Shown: positions 1 to 8,512 of the stretch, piece after piece
Layout of the letters: the number at the start of each line of letters is the position of its first letter
Position numbering within the stretch: the first letter of the stretch is position 1
DNA from: Kordia sp050633145
GTDB lineage: Bacteria; Bacteroidota; Bacteroidia; Flavobacteriales; Flavobacteriaceae
DNA: 64,000 bases
Assembly: GCF_050633145.1 (NCBI RefSeq)
Contig: NZ_JBOEFY010000027.1
Span: 1-64,000 of the forward strand
Direction of reading: 5' to 3'
Notes under the pieces: model-generated
Seen by the model: only the letters and a program-made list of their open reading frames with translations
Told to the model about the DNA's origin: nothing
The model's database searches: none
Position numbers and translations under genes: made by a program

Positions 1-20
1 GCTCTTGGCTCTTGGCTCTT
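1..20. repeat. short tandem GCTCTTG repeat at the window edge
   Basis: GCTCTTG occurs twice in full followed by GCTCTT. It lies in the short intergenic stretch downstream of ruvB. It is probably part of a larger intergenic repeat cut by the window edge; no function is evident. Confidence 0.35.
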
Positions 21-69
21 AAAAGAAACCTTTTTTCAATTTAAAATTCAACATTTAGAATTTTTCATT

Positions 70-1092
70 TCAAAAAAGTCCGCCTTGCGTTCCACCTTTT
101 ACTCTTCCGAGATGTTTGTAAGCAAGTTCAGTGACTTCTCTCCCTCTTGGTGTTCTGATGATGAACCCTTGTTGTATGAGAAATGGTTCGTACACTTCTT
201 CGATGGTTTCACCACTTTCGGAAACTGCCGTTGCTAAGGTTGTAATTCCAACTGGTCCACCTTTAAATTTGTCAATAATTGTGGATAGGATTCTATTGTC
301 CATTTCGTCCAAACCGTATGCATCCACATTTAATGCTTTTAGACTGAATCGTGCTATTTCTATATCAATAGTACCGTTTCCTTTGATTTGTGCAAAATCA
401 CGCACTCTACGCAATAATGCGTTTGCAATACGCGGCGTTCCACGACTCCTTCCTGCAATTTCAATAGCAGCTTCCATACTTATTGGAACATTGAGTATTT
501 GTGCACTTCGCTGAACGATTGTAGATAACAATTCTGTTGAATAGTATTGTAATCTACTTGCGATTCCGAATCGTGCACGCATTGGTGCTGTTAATAATCC
601 TGAACGTGTGGTAGCTCCAACTAGTGTAAATGGATTGAGGTTGATTTGAACTGTCCTAGCATTTGGTCCAGATTCAATCATGATATCAATCTTATAATCT
701 TCCATTGCCGAGTAGAGATATTCTTCTACTATTGGGCTAAGTCGATGTATTTCATCTATAAATAACACATCACGTTCATCAAGATTGGTAAGCAAACCTG
801 CTAAGTCGCCTGGCTTATCTAATACAGGTCCCGAAGTTACCTTGATACCTACACCAAGTTCGTTTGCTAGAATATGTGCTAGTGTTGTTTTTCCTAATCC
901 GGGAGGTCCGTGAAATAAGGTATGATCTAATGCTTCATCACGAAGATTTGCGGCTTGTACGAAGACTTGTAAATTTTCTAGTACTTGATCTTGTCCTGTA
1001 AAGTCTTCAAAAGATAATGGTCTTAATGCTTTTTCAACGTCTAATTCTTCTGGCGAGTAGTTATCGCTATTGGGATTTAAGTGTTCGTTCAT
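70..1092 (-). CDS. ruvB: Holliday junction branch migration DNA helicase RuvB
   Basis: RuvB is the AAA+ motor that, with RuvA and RuvC, drives branch migration of Holliday junctions during recombinational repair. The 340-residue product has the family's usual length. Visible marks are the Walker A motif GPPGLGKTT at about residues 62-70, Walker B FIDEIHRL at about 112-119, the sensor segment GATTRSGLL, the arginine-finger region APMRARFG, and the C-terminal winged-helix end (EPFLIQQGFIIRTPRGRE). The gene is read alone here; ruvA and ruvC are not in the window. The next gene upstream is a divergent small peptide gene at 1320. Confidence 0.97.
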   Translation of the reverse strand: MNEHLNPNSDNYSPEELDVEKALRPLSFEDFTGQDQVLENLQVFVQAANLRDEALDHTLFHGPPGLGKTTLAHILANELGVGIKVTSGPVLDKPGDLAGLLTNLDERDVLFIDEIHRLSPIVEEYLYSAMEDYKIDIMIESGPNARTVQINLNPFTLVGATTRSGLLTAPMRARFGIASRLQYYSTELLSTIVQRSAQILNVPISMEAAIEIAGRSRGTPRIANALLRRVRDFAQIKGNGTIDIEIARFSLKALNVDAYGLDEMDNRILSTIIDKFKGGPVGITTLATAVSESGETIEEVYEPFLIQQGFIIRTPRGREVTELAYKHLGRVKGGTQGGLF

Positions 1093-1258
1093 AAAGATTT
1101 GTGTTCAGATATAAGCCATTATTCTTCTACTTCTACATATAACAGCTTCATAACAAAGATAAGAGAAAAACACCATAGCATCATGATTAGAACTTTGTTG
1201 TTTTTACAATTTCAACATCTGGCTATATCTCGACTTTTATAAAAATAGACATGTAGGA

Positions 1259-1278
1259 TTTTTATTTCGAAATAAAAA
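1259..1278. promoter_or_regulatory. 20-bp perfect palindrome upstream of the peptide gene
   Basis: TTTTTATTTCGAAATAAAAA is perfectly self-complementary. It ends 41 nt before the ATG of the peptide gene at 1320, the usual distance for a promoter-proximal operator, and lies in the divergent gap to ruvB. It is AT-rich, so chance is possible. An operator role is inference. Confidence 0.4.
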
Positions 1279-1319
1279 GTAATAATATCACATTTTATAT
1301 AACCAAAAATTATTTAATC

Positions 1320-1514
1320 ATGTTAAAAAACATTTTACAATTGGAAGGTTTAAAACCTTTATCAAAAGAAGTACAAAGAGAAATTAATGGCGGAATGTTT
1401 CCATTTAGATGCGATGTCTTATGTCCAAATGGATGTCATTGTATAAATGCCTACAATGATTATTGTGTATTTAGCAGTGGACCAAGGCAAGGAGACTATT
1501 GCGTATCATTGTAA
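1320..1514 (+). CDS. small Cys-rich peptide with double-glycine leader
   Basis: A 64-residue peptide. The N-terminus (MLKNILQLEGLKPLSKEVQ, then REINGG) looks like a bacteriocin/ComC-type double-glycine leader with cleavage expected after INGG at about residue 25. The remaining 39 residues hold six cysteines, several paired closely (CDVLC, CHC), which suggests disulfides or thioether rings. It stands alone between ruvB (divergent) and cox1 (convergent), has a perfect palindrome upstream and a strong terminator right after the stop. No processing or modification gene is adjacent. Function unknown; a secreted antimicrobial or signalling peptide is inference. Confidence 0.7.
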   Translation: MLKNILQLEGLKPLSKEVQREINGGMFPFRCDVLCPNGCHCINAYNDYCVFSSGPRQGDYCVSL

Positions 1515-1525
1515 TACTCAAAAAA

Positions 1526-1556
1526 AAAGAGTCGTTTAAAATTTAAACGACTCTTT
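1526..1556. terminator. bidirectional intrinsic terminator
   Basis: AAAGAGTCGTTT pairs with AAACGACTCTTT around an AT loop, with A and T runs on both sides. It lies between the convergent peptide gene (stop at 1514) and cox1 (stop at 1617) and can serve both. Confidence 0.85.
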
Positions 1557-1616
1557 GTATATATTTTACTCACTTGAAACTTTGATTTCTATGAGATCTT
1601 TATTTTCGTGGAGATT

Positions 1617-3416
1617 TTAGTGATGTAACTCTTCTTCACCTTCTTTCATTGGGACTGTTTGAGGAACAAAGTCATCATCATGTCCTGGTTTACTATAATC
1701 ATACGCCCAACGGTGTACATGAGGAATTTCTCCTGGCCAGTTTCCATGAATATGCTCTACAGGAGTTGTCCACTCTAATGTATTTGATCTCCATGGGTTT
1801 TGAGGTGCTTTCTTTCCGTAGAATATACTACTAAAGAAGTTGTATAAGAATACCAACTGGAAGATTCCACCAACAATAGCAAATAATGTGATTACAACAT
1901 TTACGTCTGCTAAATCGTCGAATAATGGAAATTCTGAGTTTGTATAATAACGTCTTGGTAATCCTGCCATTCCAATAAAGTGCATTGGGAAGAATACTCC
2001 GTAAGCACAGACTGCTGTTACCCAGAAGTGAATATAACCTAAGTTTTTATTCATCATTCTACCAAACATTTTCGGGAACCAGTGATATATACCTGCAAAC
2101 ATTCCGTATAGTGCAGAGATACCCATCACCAAGTGGAAATGCGCTACTACAAAGTACGTATCATGCACGTTAATATCTAATGTACTATCACCTAAAATAA
2201 TACCTGTTAATCCACCAGTGATGAATGTAGATACTAATCCGATAGAGAATAACATCGCAGGGTTTAACTGCAAGTTACCTTTCCAGAGCGTAGTGATATA
2301 GTTAAATGCTTTTACCGCGGATGGTATGGCAATTAATAGTGTTGTAAATGTAAATACAGATCCTAGGAATGGATTCATTCCTGAGATAAACATGTGGTGA
2401 CCCCAAACAATTGTAGATAAGAATGCAATTGCCAAAATTGAGGCGACCATGGCTCGATATCCGAAAATCGGTTTTCGCGAATTGGTGGCTATAATTTCGG
2501 AGGTTATACCTAATGCTGGAAGTAGTACAATATATACTTCAGGATGCCCTAAGAACCAGAATAAGTGTTCAAATAGTACGGGCGATCCACCTTGATAATG
2601 CAATACTTCACCTTGTATAAATATGTCTGACAGATAGAATGATGTTCCAAAACTTCTATCAAATATTAATAATAAAGCTGCTGATAATAATACTGGGAAT
2701 GATACAACACCAATAATAGCTGTTACAAAGAATGCCCAAATTGTTAATGGCAATCTTGTCATAGACATTCCTTTTGTTCTAAGGTTGATTACCGTAACGA
2801 TGTAGTTTAATGATCCTAGTAAAGAAGATGCAATAAATATTGCCATTGATACTAACCATAATGTCATTCCTAATCCTGATCCAGGAATTGCTTCTGGTAA
2901 CGCACTTAAAGGAGGATATATTGTCCAACCTGCAGATGCTGCTCCACCTTCAACAAATAAAGATAATATCATGATTACACTTGAAATAAAGAATAACCAG
3001 TATGATATCATGTTTAAGAAACCTGAAGCCATATCGCGAGCTCCAATTTGCAATGGAATTAGTAAGTTACTAAATGTACCACTTAGTCCTGCCGTTAGTA
3101 CAAAGAATACCATGATGGTACCGTGAATGGTAACTAATGCTAAATATTTATCAGCACTTAATACTCCATCAGGTGCCCAATTCCCTAAGAACATTTCAAA
3201 TATTGTAAATGATTCTTTTGGCCATGCAATTTGCATACGGAAAAATATAGACATCATAACCCCAATAACTCCCATGATAGTACCTGTGATTAGATACTGC
3301 TTGGCAATCATTTTGTGATCTTGACTAAATATATATTTAGTCATGAATGTCTCTTTATGATGATGTCCGTGATCGTCGTGTCCGTGATCTCCTGCGTGTG
3401 CTGCTGTTGCTGACAT
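1617..3416 (-). CDS. ctaD: cytochrome c oxidase subunit I
   Basis: Catalytic subunit of the haem-copper terminal oxidase, which reduces O2 to water and pumps protons in the inner membrane. The 599 residues contain the hallmark motifs: HPEVYIVLLPALG (CuB histidine and cross-linked tyrosine), WGHHMFISGMNP (CuB histidines) and HDTYFVVAHFHLVMG (haem ligands), within a many-helix membrane protein. The N-terminus is His-rich (HAGDHGHDDHGHHH). It is the last gene of the actABCDEF-cox2-cox1 operon, 39 bp after cox2. In Flavobacterium johnsoniae this oxidase forms a supercomplex with Alternative Complex III. No subunit III gene is seen in the window. Confidence 0.97.
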   Translation of the reverse strand: MSATAAHAGDHGHDDHGHHHKETFMTKYIFSQDHKMIAKQYLITGTIMGVIGVMMSIFFRMQIAWPKESFTIFEMFLGNWAPDGVLSADKYLALVTIHGTIMVFFVLTAGLSGTFSNLLIPLQIGARDMASGFLNMISYWLFFISSVIMILSLFVEGGAASAGWTIYPPLSALPEAIPGSGLGMTLWLVSMAIFIASSLLGSLNYIVTVINLRTKGMSMTRLPLTIWAFFVTAIIGVVSFPVLLSAALLLIFDRSFGTSFYLSDIFIQGEVLHYQGGSPVLFEHLFWFLGHPEVYIVLLPALGITSEIIATNSRKPIFGYRAMVASILAIAFLSTIVWGHHMFISGMNPFLGSVFTFTTLLIAIPSAVKAFNYITTLWKGNLQLNPAMLFSIGLVSTFITGGLTGIILGDSTLDINVHDTYFVVAHFHLVMGISALYGMFAGIYHWFPKMFGRMMNKNLGYIHFWVTAVCAYGVFFPMHFIGMAGLPRRYYTNSEFPLFDDLADVNVVITLFAIVGGIFQLVFLYNFFSSIFYGKKAPQNPWRSNTLEWTTPVEHIHGNWPGEIPHVHRWAYDYSKPGHDDDFVPQTVPMKEGEEELHH

Positions 3417-3455
3417 ATCTATATATTATATCTTTAAATTTATTTTTTATTTATT

Positions 3456-4517
3456 TTATTTTCCGAAAGTTGCTTGCTGTGCAATCCACTTATCGTAATC
3501 TTCTTGGCTTTCTACAATTACTTTCATTTGCATATTGTAGTGAGATTCACCACAAATTTTATTACATAATAAAAGGAAATCGAATTCGTAAGGCTCTAAA
3601 GCTTCTTGACCTTCGTCAACTAGTTTTTTACTTTTCTCTGCTCTGATTAAATTGATACGACTCACCTTATTGATAATTTTAGGTGTTTCGCGCATTTCTA
3701 CAGTTGTTTTTGTAGGTTTCATTGCAAATTCAGTAGTTTGCCCAGGAACACAGTTCATTTGCATTCTGAAGTGTGGCATGTAAGCAGAGTGTAATACGTC
3801 TTGTGAACGCATTTTAAATACTACTTTTCTACCAACTGGCAAATGCAGTTCTTGTACAATGATATCATCTTGAGCATACTTGTCCTCTCTGTCTAAACCT
3901 AAGATATTTGGATTATCGCCTAAGTCAATTAAACGAACATTTGCTTTTCCAAGAACATTGTCTTCTCCAGCGTATCTAGCTTTCCAGTTGAACTGTTGTG
4001 CATATAATTCTACTACGATTGGATCATCATCCATGTTTACATCCATGATTTCATTCCAAGTAAACAATCCATAAAGAATTAAACCTGCTAATGTAATTAC
4101 TGGAATAATTGTCCAAATAAATTCTAATTTATCATTATCAGCATAGTACAATGCTTTTCTTCCTTTTTTACCTCTGTATTTGAAAGCAAAATAGTGTAAT
4201 AAAGCTTGTGTAATTGTTTGCACGAAAAAGATCAATACCATTGATATGATCATCAATGTATCTACACTTGTTCCATGTTCAGAAGCTGAATTTCCGATTA
4301 GTGGCAAATCTCCCCATTTCCAGAAACAAACTATCGTGATGATGTATATGAACATCAAGAATCCCATCATAAGGTATCCATTGATGTTATTATCCTTGTC
4401 ATTCGCTATTTGAGTATTATCAGCTTTCGCTTGTGATAAGTCAAATATCTTCGTCAACTGCCAAATTGCGATTGCAATTAGGATAAGTACTATAAACGTT
4501 AGTAAACCAGTAGTCAT
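3456..4517 (-). CDS. ctaC: cytochrome c oxidase subunit II
   Basis: Carries the CuA centre that accepts electrons and passes them to subunit I. The 353-residue protein has an N-terminal membrane helix, two further hydrophobic stretches, and a C-terminal periplasmic cupredoxin domain. The CuA site is seen as DVLHSAYMPHF plus CNKICGESHYNM (C-x3-C-x3-H-x2-M) near the C-terminus. It is longer than minimal subunit II proteins because of an extra N-terminal helix and an insert between ligand blocks (residues near INKVSRINLIRAEKS). It lies between actF (26 bp) and cox1 in the same operon. Confidence 0.95.
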   Translation of the reverse strand: MTTGLLTFIVLILIAIAIWQLTKIFDLSQAKADNTQIANDKDNNINGYLMMGFLMFIYIITIVCFWKWGDLPLIGNSASEHGTSVDTLMIISMVLIFFVQTITQALLHYFAFKYRGKKGRKALYYADNDKLEFIWTIIPVITLAGLILYGLFTWNEIMDVNMDDDPIVVELYAQQFNWKARYAGEDNVLGKANVRLIDLGDNPNILGLDREDKYAQDDIIVQELHLPVGRKVVFKMRSQDVLHSAYMPHFRMQMNCVPGQTTEFAMKPTKTTVEMRETPKIINKVSRINLIRAEKSKKLVDEGQEALEPYEFDFLLLCNKICGESHYNMQMKVIVESQEDYDKWIAQQATFGK

Positions 4518-4543
4518 CTTATTTTATACTGTTTTGAAATTAA

Positions 4544-5950
4544 TTAATAATGAAATTGTTTACTTTCTTCAATAAACGGATTTCGCTTTGCCAATAATGG
4601 TTTCTTTGTCAATGCTGTAAACACTACAAAGATGAATAATCCTAGGAATAATAATACTGCTCCTATTTCTGCCAATCCAAGTGACCAATTTGGTCCTACC
4701 GTTGCTGGCATTACCATGTTGAATACATCTATATAGTGACCGAATAGGATTATAACTCCTGCGATTACAATAATCCAATTTAACCTCTTGAAATCACTAT
4801 TCATTAAGATTAATAATGGGAATATTAAGTTTAAAGCTAACATTCCAAAGAATGGTAGATTATAGTCGTCAATTCTTGTAAGGAAGTATGTTACTTCTTC
4901 TGGGATGTTTGAGTACCAGATTAACATGAATTGAGAGAACCATAAGTATGTCCAGAAAATACTAATACCGAACATAAATTTTGCTAAATCGTGTAAATGG
5001 CTATCATTTACATATTCTAAATATCCTCTTGATTTAAGATATATTGTAACTAATGCGATTACCGTGATTCCAGATACAAACATACTTGCAAATACGTACC
5101 ATCCAAATAATGTACTAAACCAGTGGTGATCGAAAGACATAATCCAGTCCCAAGACATCATAGATTCTGAGATTAAGAATAATACTAAGAATACCGCAGC
5201 CAATCTGAAGTTTTTCTTGAAGTTGCTGTTATCTGTTGCATCATCTTGACGAGATGAGAAGCGTCTTGAAAGAATACTATACACAATCCAAATAGAACTA
5301 TATATTACAGCTCTGATGATGAATCCTGTTCCGTTTAACCAAGCACTTTTTCCGTAGGTAAGTTTGTCAAATTTATCATTGTCAGGCATTATCAATTCTG
5401 GATCCATCCAGTGAAATAAGTGGTTTAATTCACCCACTGAAATCGCAATTAATATAATAATCGTAATTGTTCCTGGAATAATGTACGATCCAATACCTTC
5501 CATAACTCTAAATAATACTGGAGACCATCCAGCTTGCGCTGCTCGTTGTATTGCATAGAATGCTAATACTCCAAGAGAAATCATCATAAAGAAGAATGCA
5601 GCAACATATATAGCTGCCCAAGGTTTGTTTTGTAATTGACCTAGTTTGTGTTCGTCCGCATGTGCATCACCGTGATGACCAGCTTCTGCTCCATGAGCAT
5701 CAGCAGTTTTTTCAGCATGATGATCTTCTGTTGCGTGTGCAGCATCTGTTTTTTGATCGTCATGATGTGCTGTTTTTCCATCATCATGTTTTGCTTCTCC
5801 ATGACCTGAATCATGTCCATGAGCTGCTTCCATTGCTTTCATCTCAGGAATATCTGCAGGTGTGTTATAAAAACTCAACCCTACCATGATAGCTCCAAGC
5901 GCAAATGAAATAATTGCAAAAAGTCTTAATCTATTTGAAAACGTATACAT
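4544..5950 (-). CDS. actF: Alternative Complex III membrane subunit ActF
   Basis: A 468-residue multi-helix quinol:electron acceptor oxidoreductase subunit related to ActC/NrfD, part of the proton-translocating membrane core of Alternative Complex III. After the first membrane helix there is a long hydrophilic insert (about residues 38-103) extremely rich in His, Asp, Glu and Ala (HGHDSGHGEAKHDD and similar). The rest is about nine to ten hydrophobic segments. Position between actE and cox2 fits the conserved order actABCDEF-cox. The His-rich segment may bind metal, but that is inference. Confidence 0.9.
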   Translation of the reverse strand: MYTFSNRLRLFAIISFALGAIMVGLSFYNTPADIPEMKAMEAAHGHDSGHGEAKHDDGKTAHHDDQKTDAAHATEDHHAEKTADAHGAEAGHHGDAHADEHKLGQLQNKPWAAIYVAAFFFMMISLGVLAFYAIQRAAQAGWSPVLFRVMEGIGSYIIPGTITIIILIAISVGELNHLFHWMDPELIMPDNDKFDKLTYGKSAWLNGTGFIIRAVIYSSIWIVYSILSRRFSSRQDDATDNSNFKKNFRLAAVFLVLFLISESMMSWDWIMSFDHHWFSTLFGWYVFASMFVSGITVIALVTIYLKSRGYLEYVNDSHLHDLAKFMFGISIFWTYLWFSQFMLIWYSNIPEEVTYFLTRIDDYNLPFFGMLALNLIFPLLILMNSDFKRLNWIIVIAGVIILFGHYIDVFNMVMPATVGPNWSLGLAEIGAVLLFLGLFIFVVFTALTKKPLLAKRNPFIEESKQFHY

Positions 5951-5978
5951 TGTATATAATTCTATATCGTTATTGGTC

Positions 5979-6548
5979 TTATTTTAATTCTAATTTCAAT
6001 TTTAATACATAATCAACAACTTGCCAGCGTTCTTCTGTATTTAATTGATTAGCGTGCGATCCCATATTGTTTTTACCATACATAATTACATGATAAATAC
6101 TTCCTTCAGTAATTCCTCTTACAGAATCATTGTATTTAGGTATCCCTAAGAATTTTTCGCGCTTTACTAAAGTTCCTTGTCCATCACCTTTATTTCCATG
6201 GCAAATGGCACAGTAAAGTCCGTAAAGCTCTTTTCCTTTTGCTAGATTTTCTTCAGAAGCTACTAATGGATTTTTCAATTCAATTTTTGCTGCTTCATAT
6301 CCTTCATTTGTATTGTCATACTCATAAGGCATCCAACCTCTTTTCACACTTCCATCAGCAGGAATTTGTGCTTCCATTTTAGATTCGAATCCTCCATAAG
6401 GCACACCATTAACTTCTTGATATGCTTCATAGCCTACAGATTCATACATATTTGGAAAATACTGATAGTTTGGCTGTGATTTATCAAAGCATGAAGTCAC
6501 AAGCAACGCTGCTCCAAAAATGACTCCTATTTTTATAAGGCTCTTCAT
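5979..6548 (-). CDS. actE: Alternative Complex III monohaem cytochrome c lipoprotein ActE
   Basis: A 189-residue lipoprotein (signal peptide ending LLVTSC, lipidated Cys about residue 20) with one class I cytochrome c domain. The haem site is CAICHGNKGDG at about residues 115-125 and the distal Met lies in the YGKNNMGSHA segment. It is thought to relay electrons from ActA toward the oxidase. It lies 28 bp upstream of actF and 8 bp downstream of actD. Confidence 0.93.
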   Translation of the reverse strand: MKSLIKIGVIFGAALLVTSCFDKSQPNYQYFPNMYESVGYEAYQEVNGVPYGGFESKMEAQIPADGSVKRGWMPYEYDNTNEGYEAAKIELKNPLVASEENLAKGKELYGLYCAICHGNKGDGQGTLVKREKFLGIPKYNDSVRGITEGSIYHVIMYGKNNMGSHANQLNTEERWQVVDYVLKLKLELK

Positions 6549-6556
6549 AATTCTTA

Positions 6557-7081
6557 TTAATGCTTTTCTGTAACTTTAATTTCTGTAGCACCAGTTTCTA
6601 ATAAAAGTGCTTTTAACTCTTCTTCATCTCCATGAACTGATACTTCCATTAAAAAGTGATCATCTGTTGTTCTTGGGTCTGGGTTTTCAGCTTCTTTAAA
6701 TGGCCACAATCTACTTCTTAAGTAAAAAGTGATTACCATTAAATGCGCTGCAAAGAATACCGTCATTTCAAACATAATTGGTACAAATGCTGGCATATTT
6801 TCTAAGAAAGAAAAACTTGGCTTTCCTCCAATGTTTTGCGGCCAATCTTTAATCATGATATAGTACATCATGGTAACTGCAACAGACAATCCAATACATC
6901 CATATATGAATGCTGTAATGGCAAGTCGTGTAGGCTCTAATCCCATCGCTTTGTCTAGTCCGTGTACAGGAAATGGTGTATACACTTCTTCGATATGATG
7001 ATTTTCTTGACGTACTTTTTTCACTGCTGACATTAGCACATCGTCATCGGTATACATTGCTTGTATTACTTTACTACTCAT
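6557..7081 (-). CDS. actD: Alternative Complex III subunit ActD (DUF3341)
   Basis: A 174-residue membrane protein with two central hydrophobic helices (about residues 55-80 and 98-120) and soluble ends, matching the DUF3341/ActD subunit in length and layout. The motif VHGLDKAMGLEPTRL precedes helix one. The start codon lies inside the actC 3' end (8-bp overlap), implying translational coupling. Confidence 0.92.
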   Translation of the reverse strand: MSSKVIQAMYTDDDVLMSAVKKVRQENHHIEEVYTPFPVHGLDKAMGLEPTRLAITAFIYGCIGLSVAVTMMYYIMIKDWPQNIGGKPSFSFLENMPAFVPIMFEMTVFFAAHLMVITFYLRSRLWPFKEAENPDPRTTDDHFLMEVSVHGDEEELKALLLETGATEIKVTEKH

Positions 7082-8465
7082 GGTTACCGTCTCTTAGTTT
7101 TTTATATTTTTCTCCTGATGATTTTAAGATTGATTTTACTTCTGCCTGTGCAATTACAGGGAATGTTCTTGAGTATAGTAAGAACAATACAAAGAAGAAA
7201 CCGATCGTACCAATAAATATTCCTATATCTACAAACGTTGGTGAAAACATCGTCCATGAAGATGGAAGATAATCTCTGTGTAATGATGTTACGATAATTA
7301 CGAAACGCTCAAACCACATTCCAATGTTTACAACAATAGAGATTATGAAAGAGAACATAATACTTGTTCTTAATTTCTTAGACCACATAAATTGTGGAGA
7401 GAACACATTACATGTCATCATTGCCCAATATGCCCACCAGTAAGGACCTGTTGCTCTGTTTAAGAATGCATACTGCTCATATTCTACTCCAGAATACCAT
7501 GCAATAAATAACTCAGTAATATATGCACATCCTACGATAGAACCTGTAATCATGATTACAATGTTCATTAGTTCGATGTGTTGTAATGTAATATAGTCTT
7601 CCATATTACATACTTTTCTCATAATGATTAATAAGGTGTTTACCATGGCAAATCCTGAGAAAATCGCTCCTGCCACAAAGTATGGTGGGAAGATTGTAGT
7701 ATGCCATCCTGGTATAACTGACGTTGCGAAGTCAAACGATACAATTGTATGTACAGAAAGTACTAATGGTGTTGCTAAACCTGCAAGTACCAATGATACT
7801 TCTTCAAAACGTTGCCAATCTTTTGCACGTCCACTCCATCCGAAACTAACTAAGCTGTATATTTTCTTTTGGAAAGGTTTTACCGCTCTATCTCTAATCA
7901 TTGCAAAATCTGGAAGTAAACCTGTCCACCAGAATACTAATGATACAGATAAATACGTAGAGATTGCAAATACATCCCAAAGTAGTGGTGAGTTAAAGTT
8001 TACCCAGAGTGATCCAAATTGGTTTGGAATTGGCAATACCCAATATGCTAACCAAGGACGTCCCATGTGAATGATTGGGAACAATCCTGCTTGCACTACC
8101 GAGAATATGGTCATGGCTTCCGCAGAACGGTTAATTGCCATTCTCCATTTTTGACGGAAGAGTAAAAGTACAGCAGAAATCAGTGTTCCTGCGTGACCAA
8201 TACCAACCCACCAAACAAAGTTTGTAATATCCCAAGCCCAACCAACGGTTTTGTTAAGACCCCAAACTCCAATTCCGGTAGAGATTGTATAAATGATACA
8301 TCCAATTCCCCAAAGGAATGCTACCAAAGCAATTGAGAATACTATCCACCATTGCTTATTTGCTTTTCCTTCTACTGGAGCTACAATATCAAGAGTTACA
8401 TCATGATATGATTTATCTCCAGTTACTAAGGGTTTTCTTATAGGTGCTTCGTAATGCGACGCCAT
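7074..8465 (-). CDS. actC: Alternative Complex III membrane subunit ActC (NrfD/PsrC family)
   Basis: A 463-residue polytopic membrane protein of the NrfD/PsrC family, the quinol-oxidising and probable proton-translocating subunit of Alternative Complex III. Typical segments are NFVWWVGIGHAGTLISAVL and SFDFATSVIPGWHTTIFPPY, which match the conserved family blocks around the quinone site. It follows actB by 47 bp and overlaps actD by 8 bp. Confidence 0.95.
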   Translation of the reverse strand: MASHYEAPIRKPLVTGDKSYHDVTLDIVAPVEGKANKQWWIVFSIALVAFLWGIGCIIYTISTGIGVWGLNKTVGWAWDITNFVWWVGIGHAGTLISAVLLLFRQKWRMAINRSAEAMTIFSVVQAGLFPIIHMGRPWLAYWVLPIPNQFGSLWVNFNSPLLWDVFAISTYLSVSLVFWWTGLLPDFAMIRDRAVKPFQKKIYSLVSFGWSGRAKDWQRFEEVSLVLAGLATPLVLSVHTIVSFDFATSVIPGWHTTIFPPYFVAGAIFSGFAMVNTLLIIMRKVCNMEDYITLQHIELMNIVIMITGSIVGCAYITELFIAWYSGVEYEQYAFLNRATGPYWWAYWAMMTCNVFSPQFMWSKKLRTSIMFSFIISIVVNIGMWFERFVIIVTSLHRDYLPSSWTMFSPTFVDIGIFIGTIGFFFVLFLLYSRTFPVIAQAEVKSILKSSGEKYKKLRDGNHE

Positions 8466-8512
8466 AATCAGTTTATAATTATTTCTTATTAATTATTTTT
8501 TTATGCTTCTTC

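Noticed and set aside
131..514. 127-residue open frame antisense to ruvB
   Set aside because: Shadow of the well-supported ruvB gene.
7624..8070. 148-residue open frame antisense to actC
   Set aside because: Shadow of the conserved ActC gene; no initiation context or domain.
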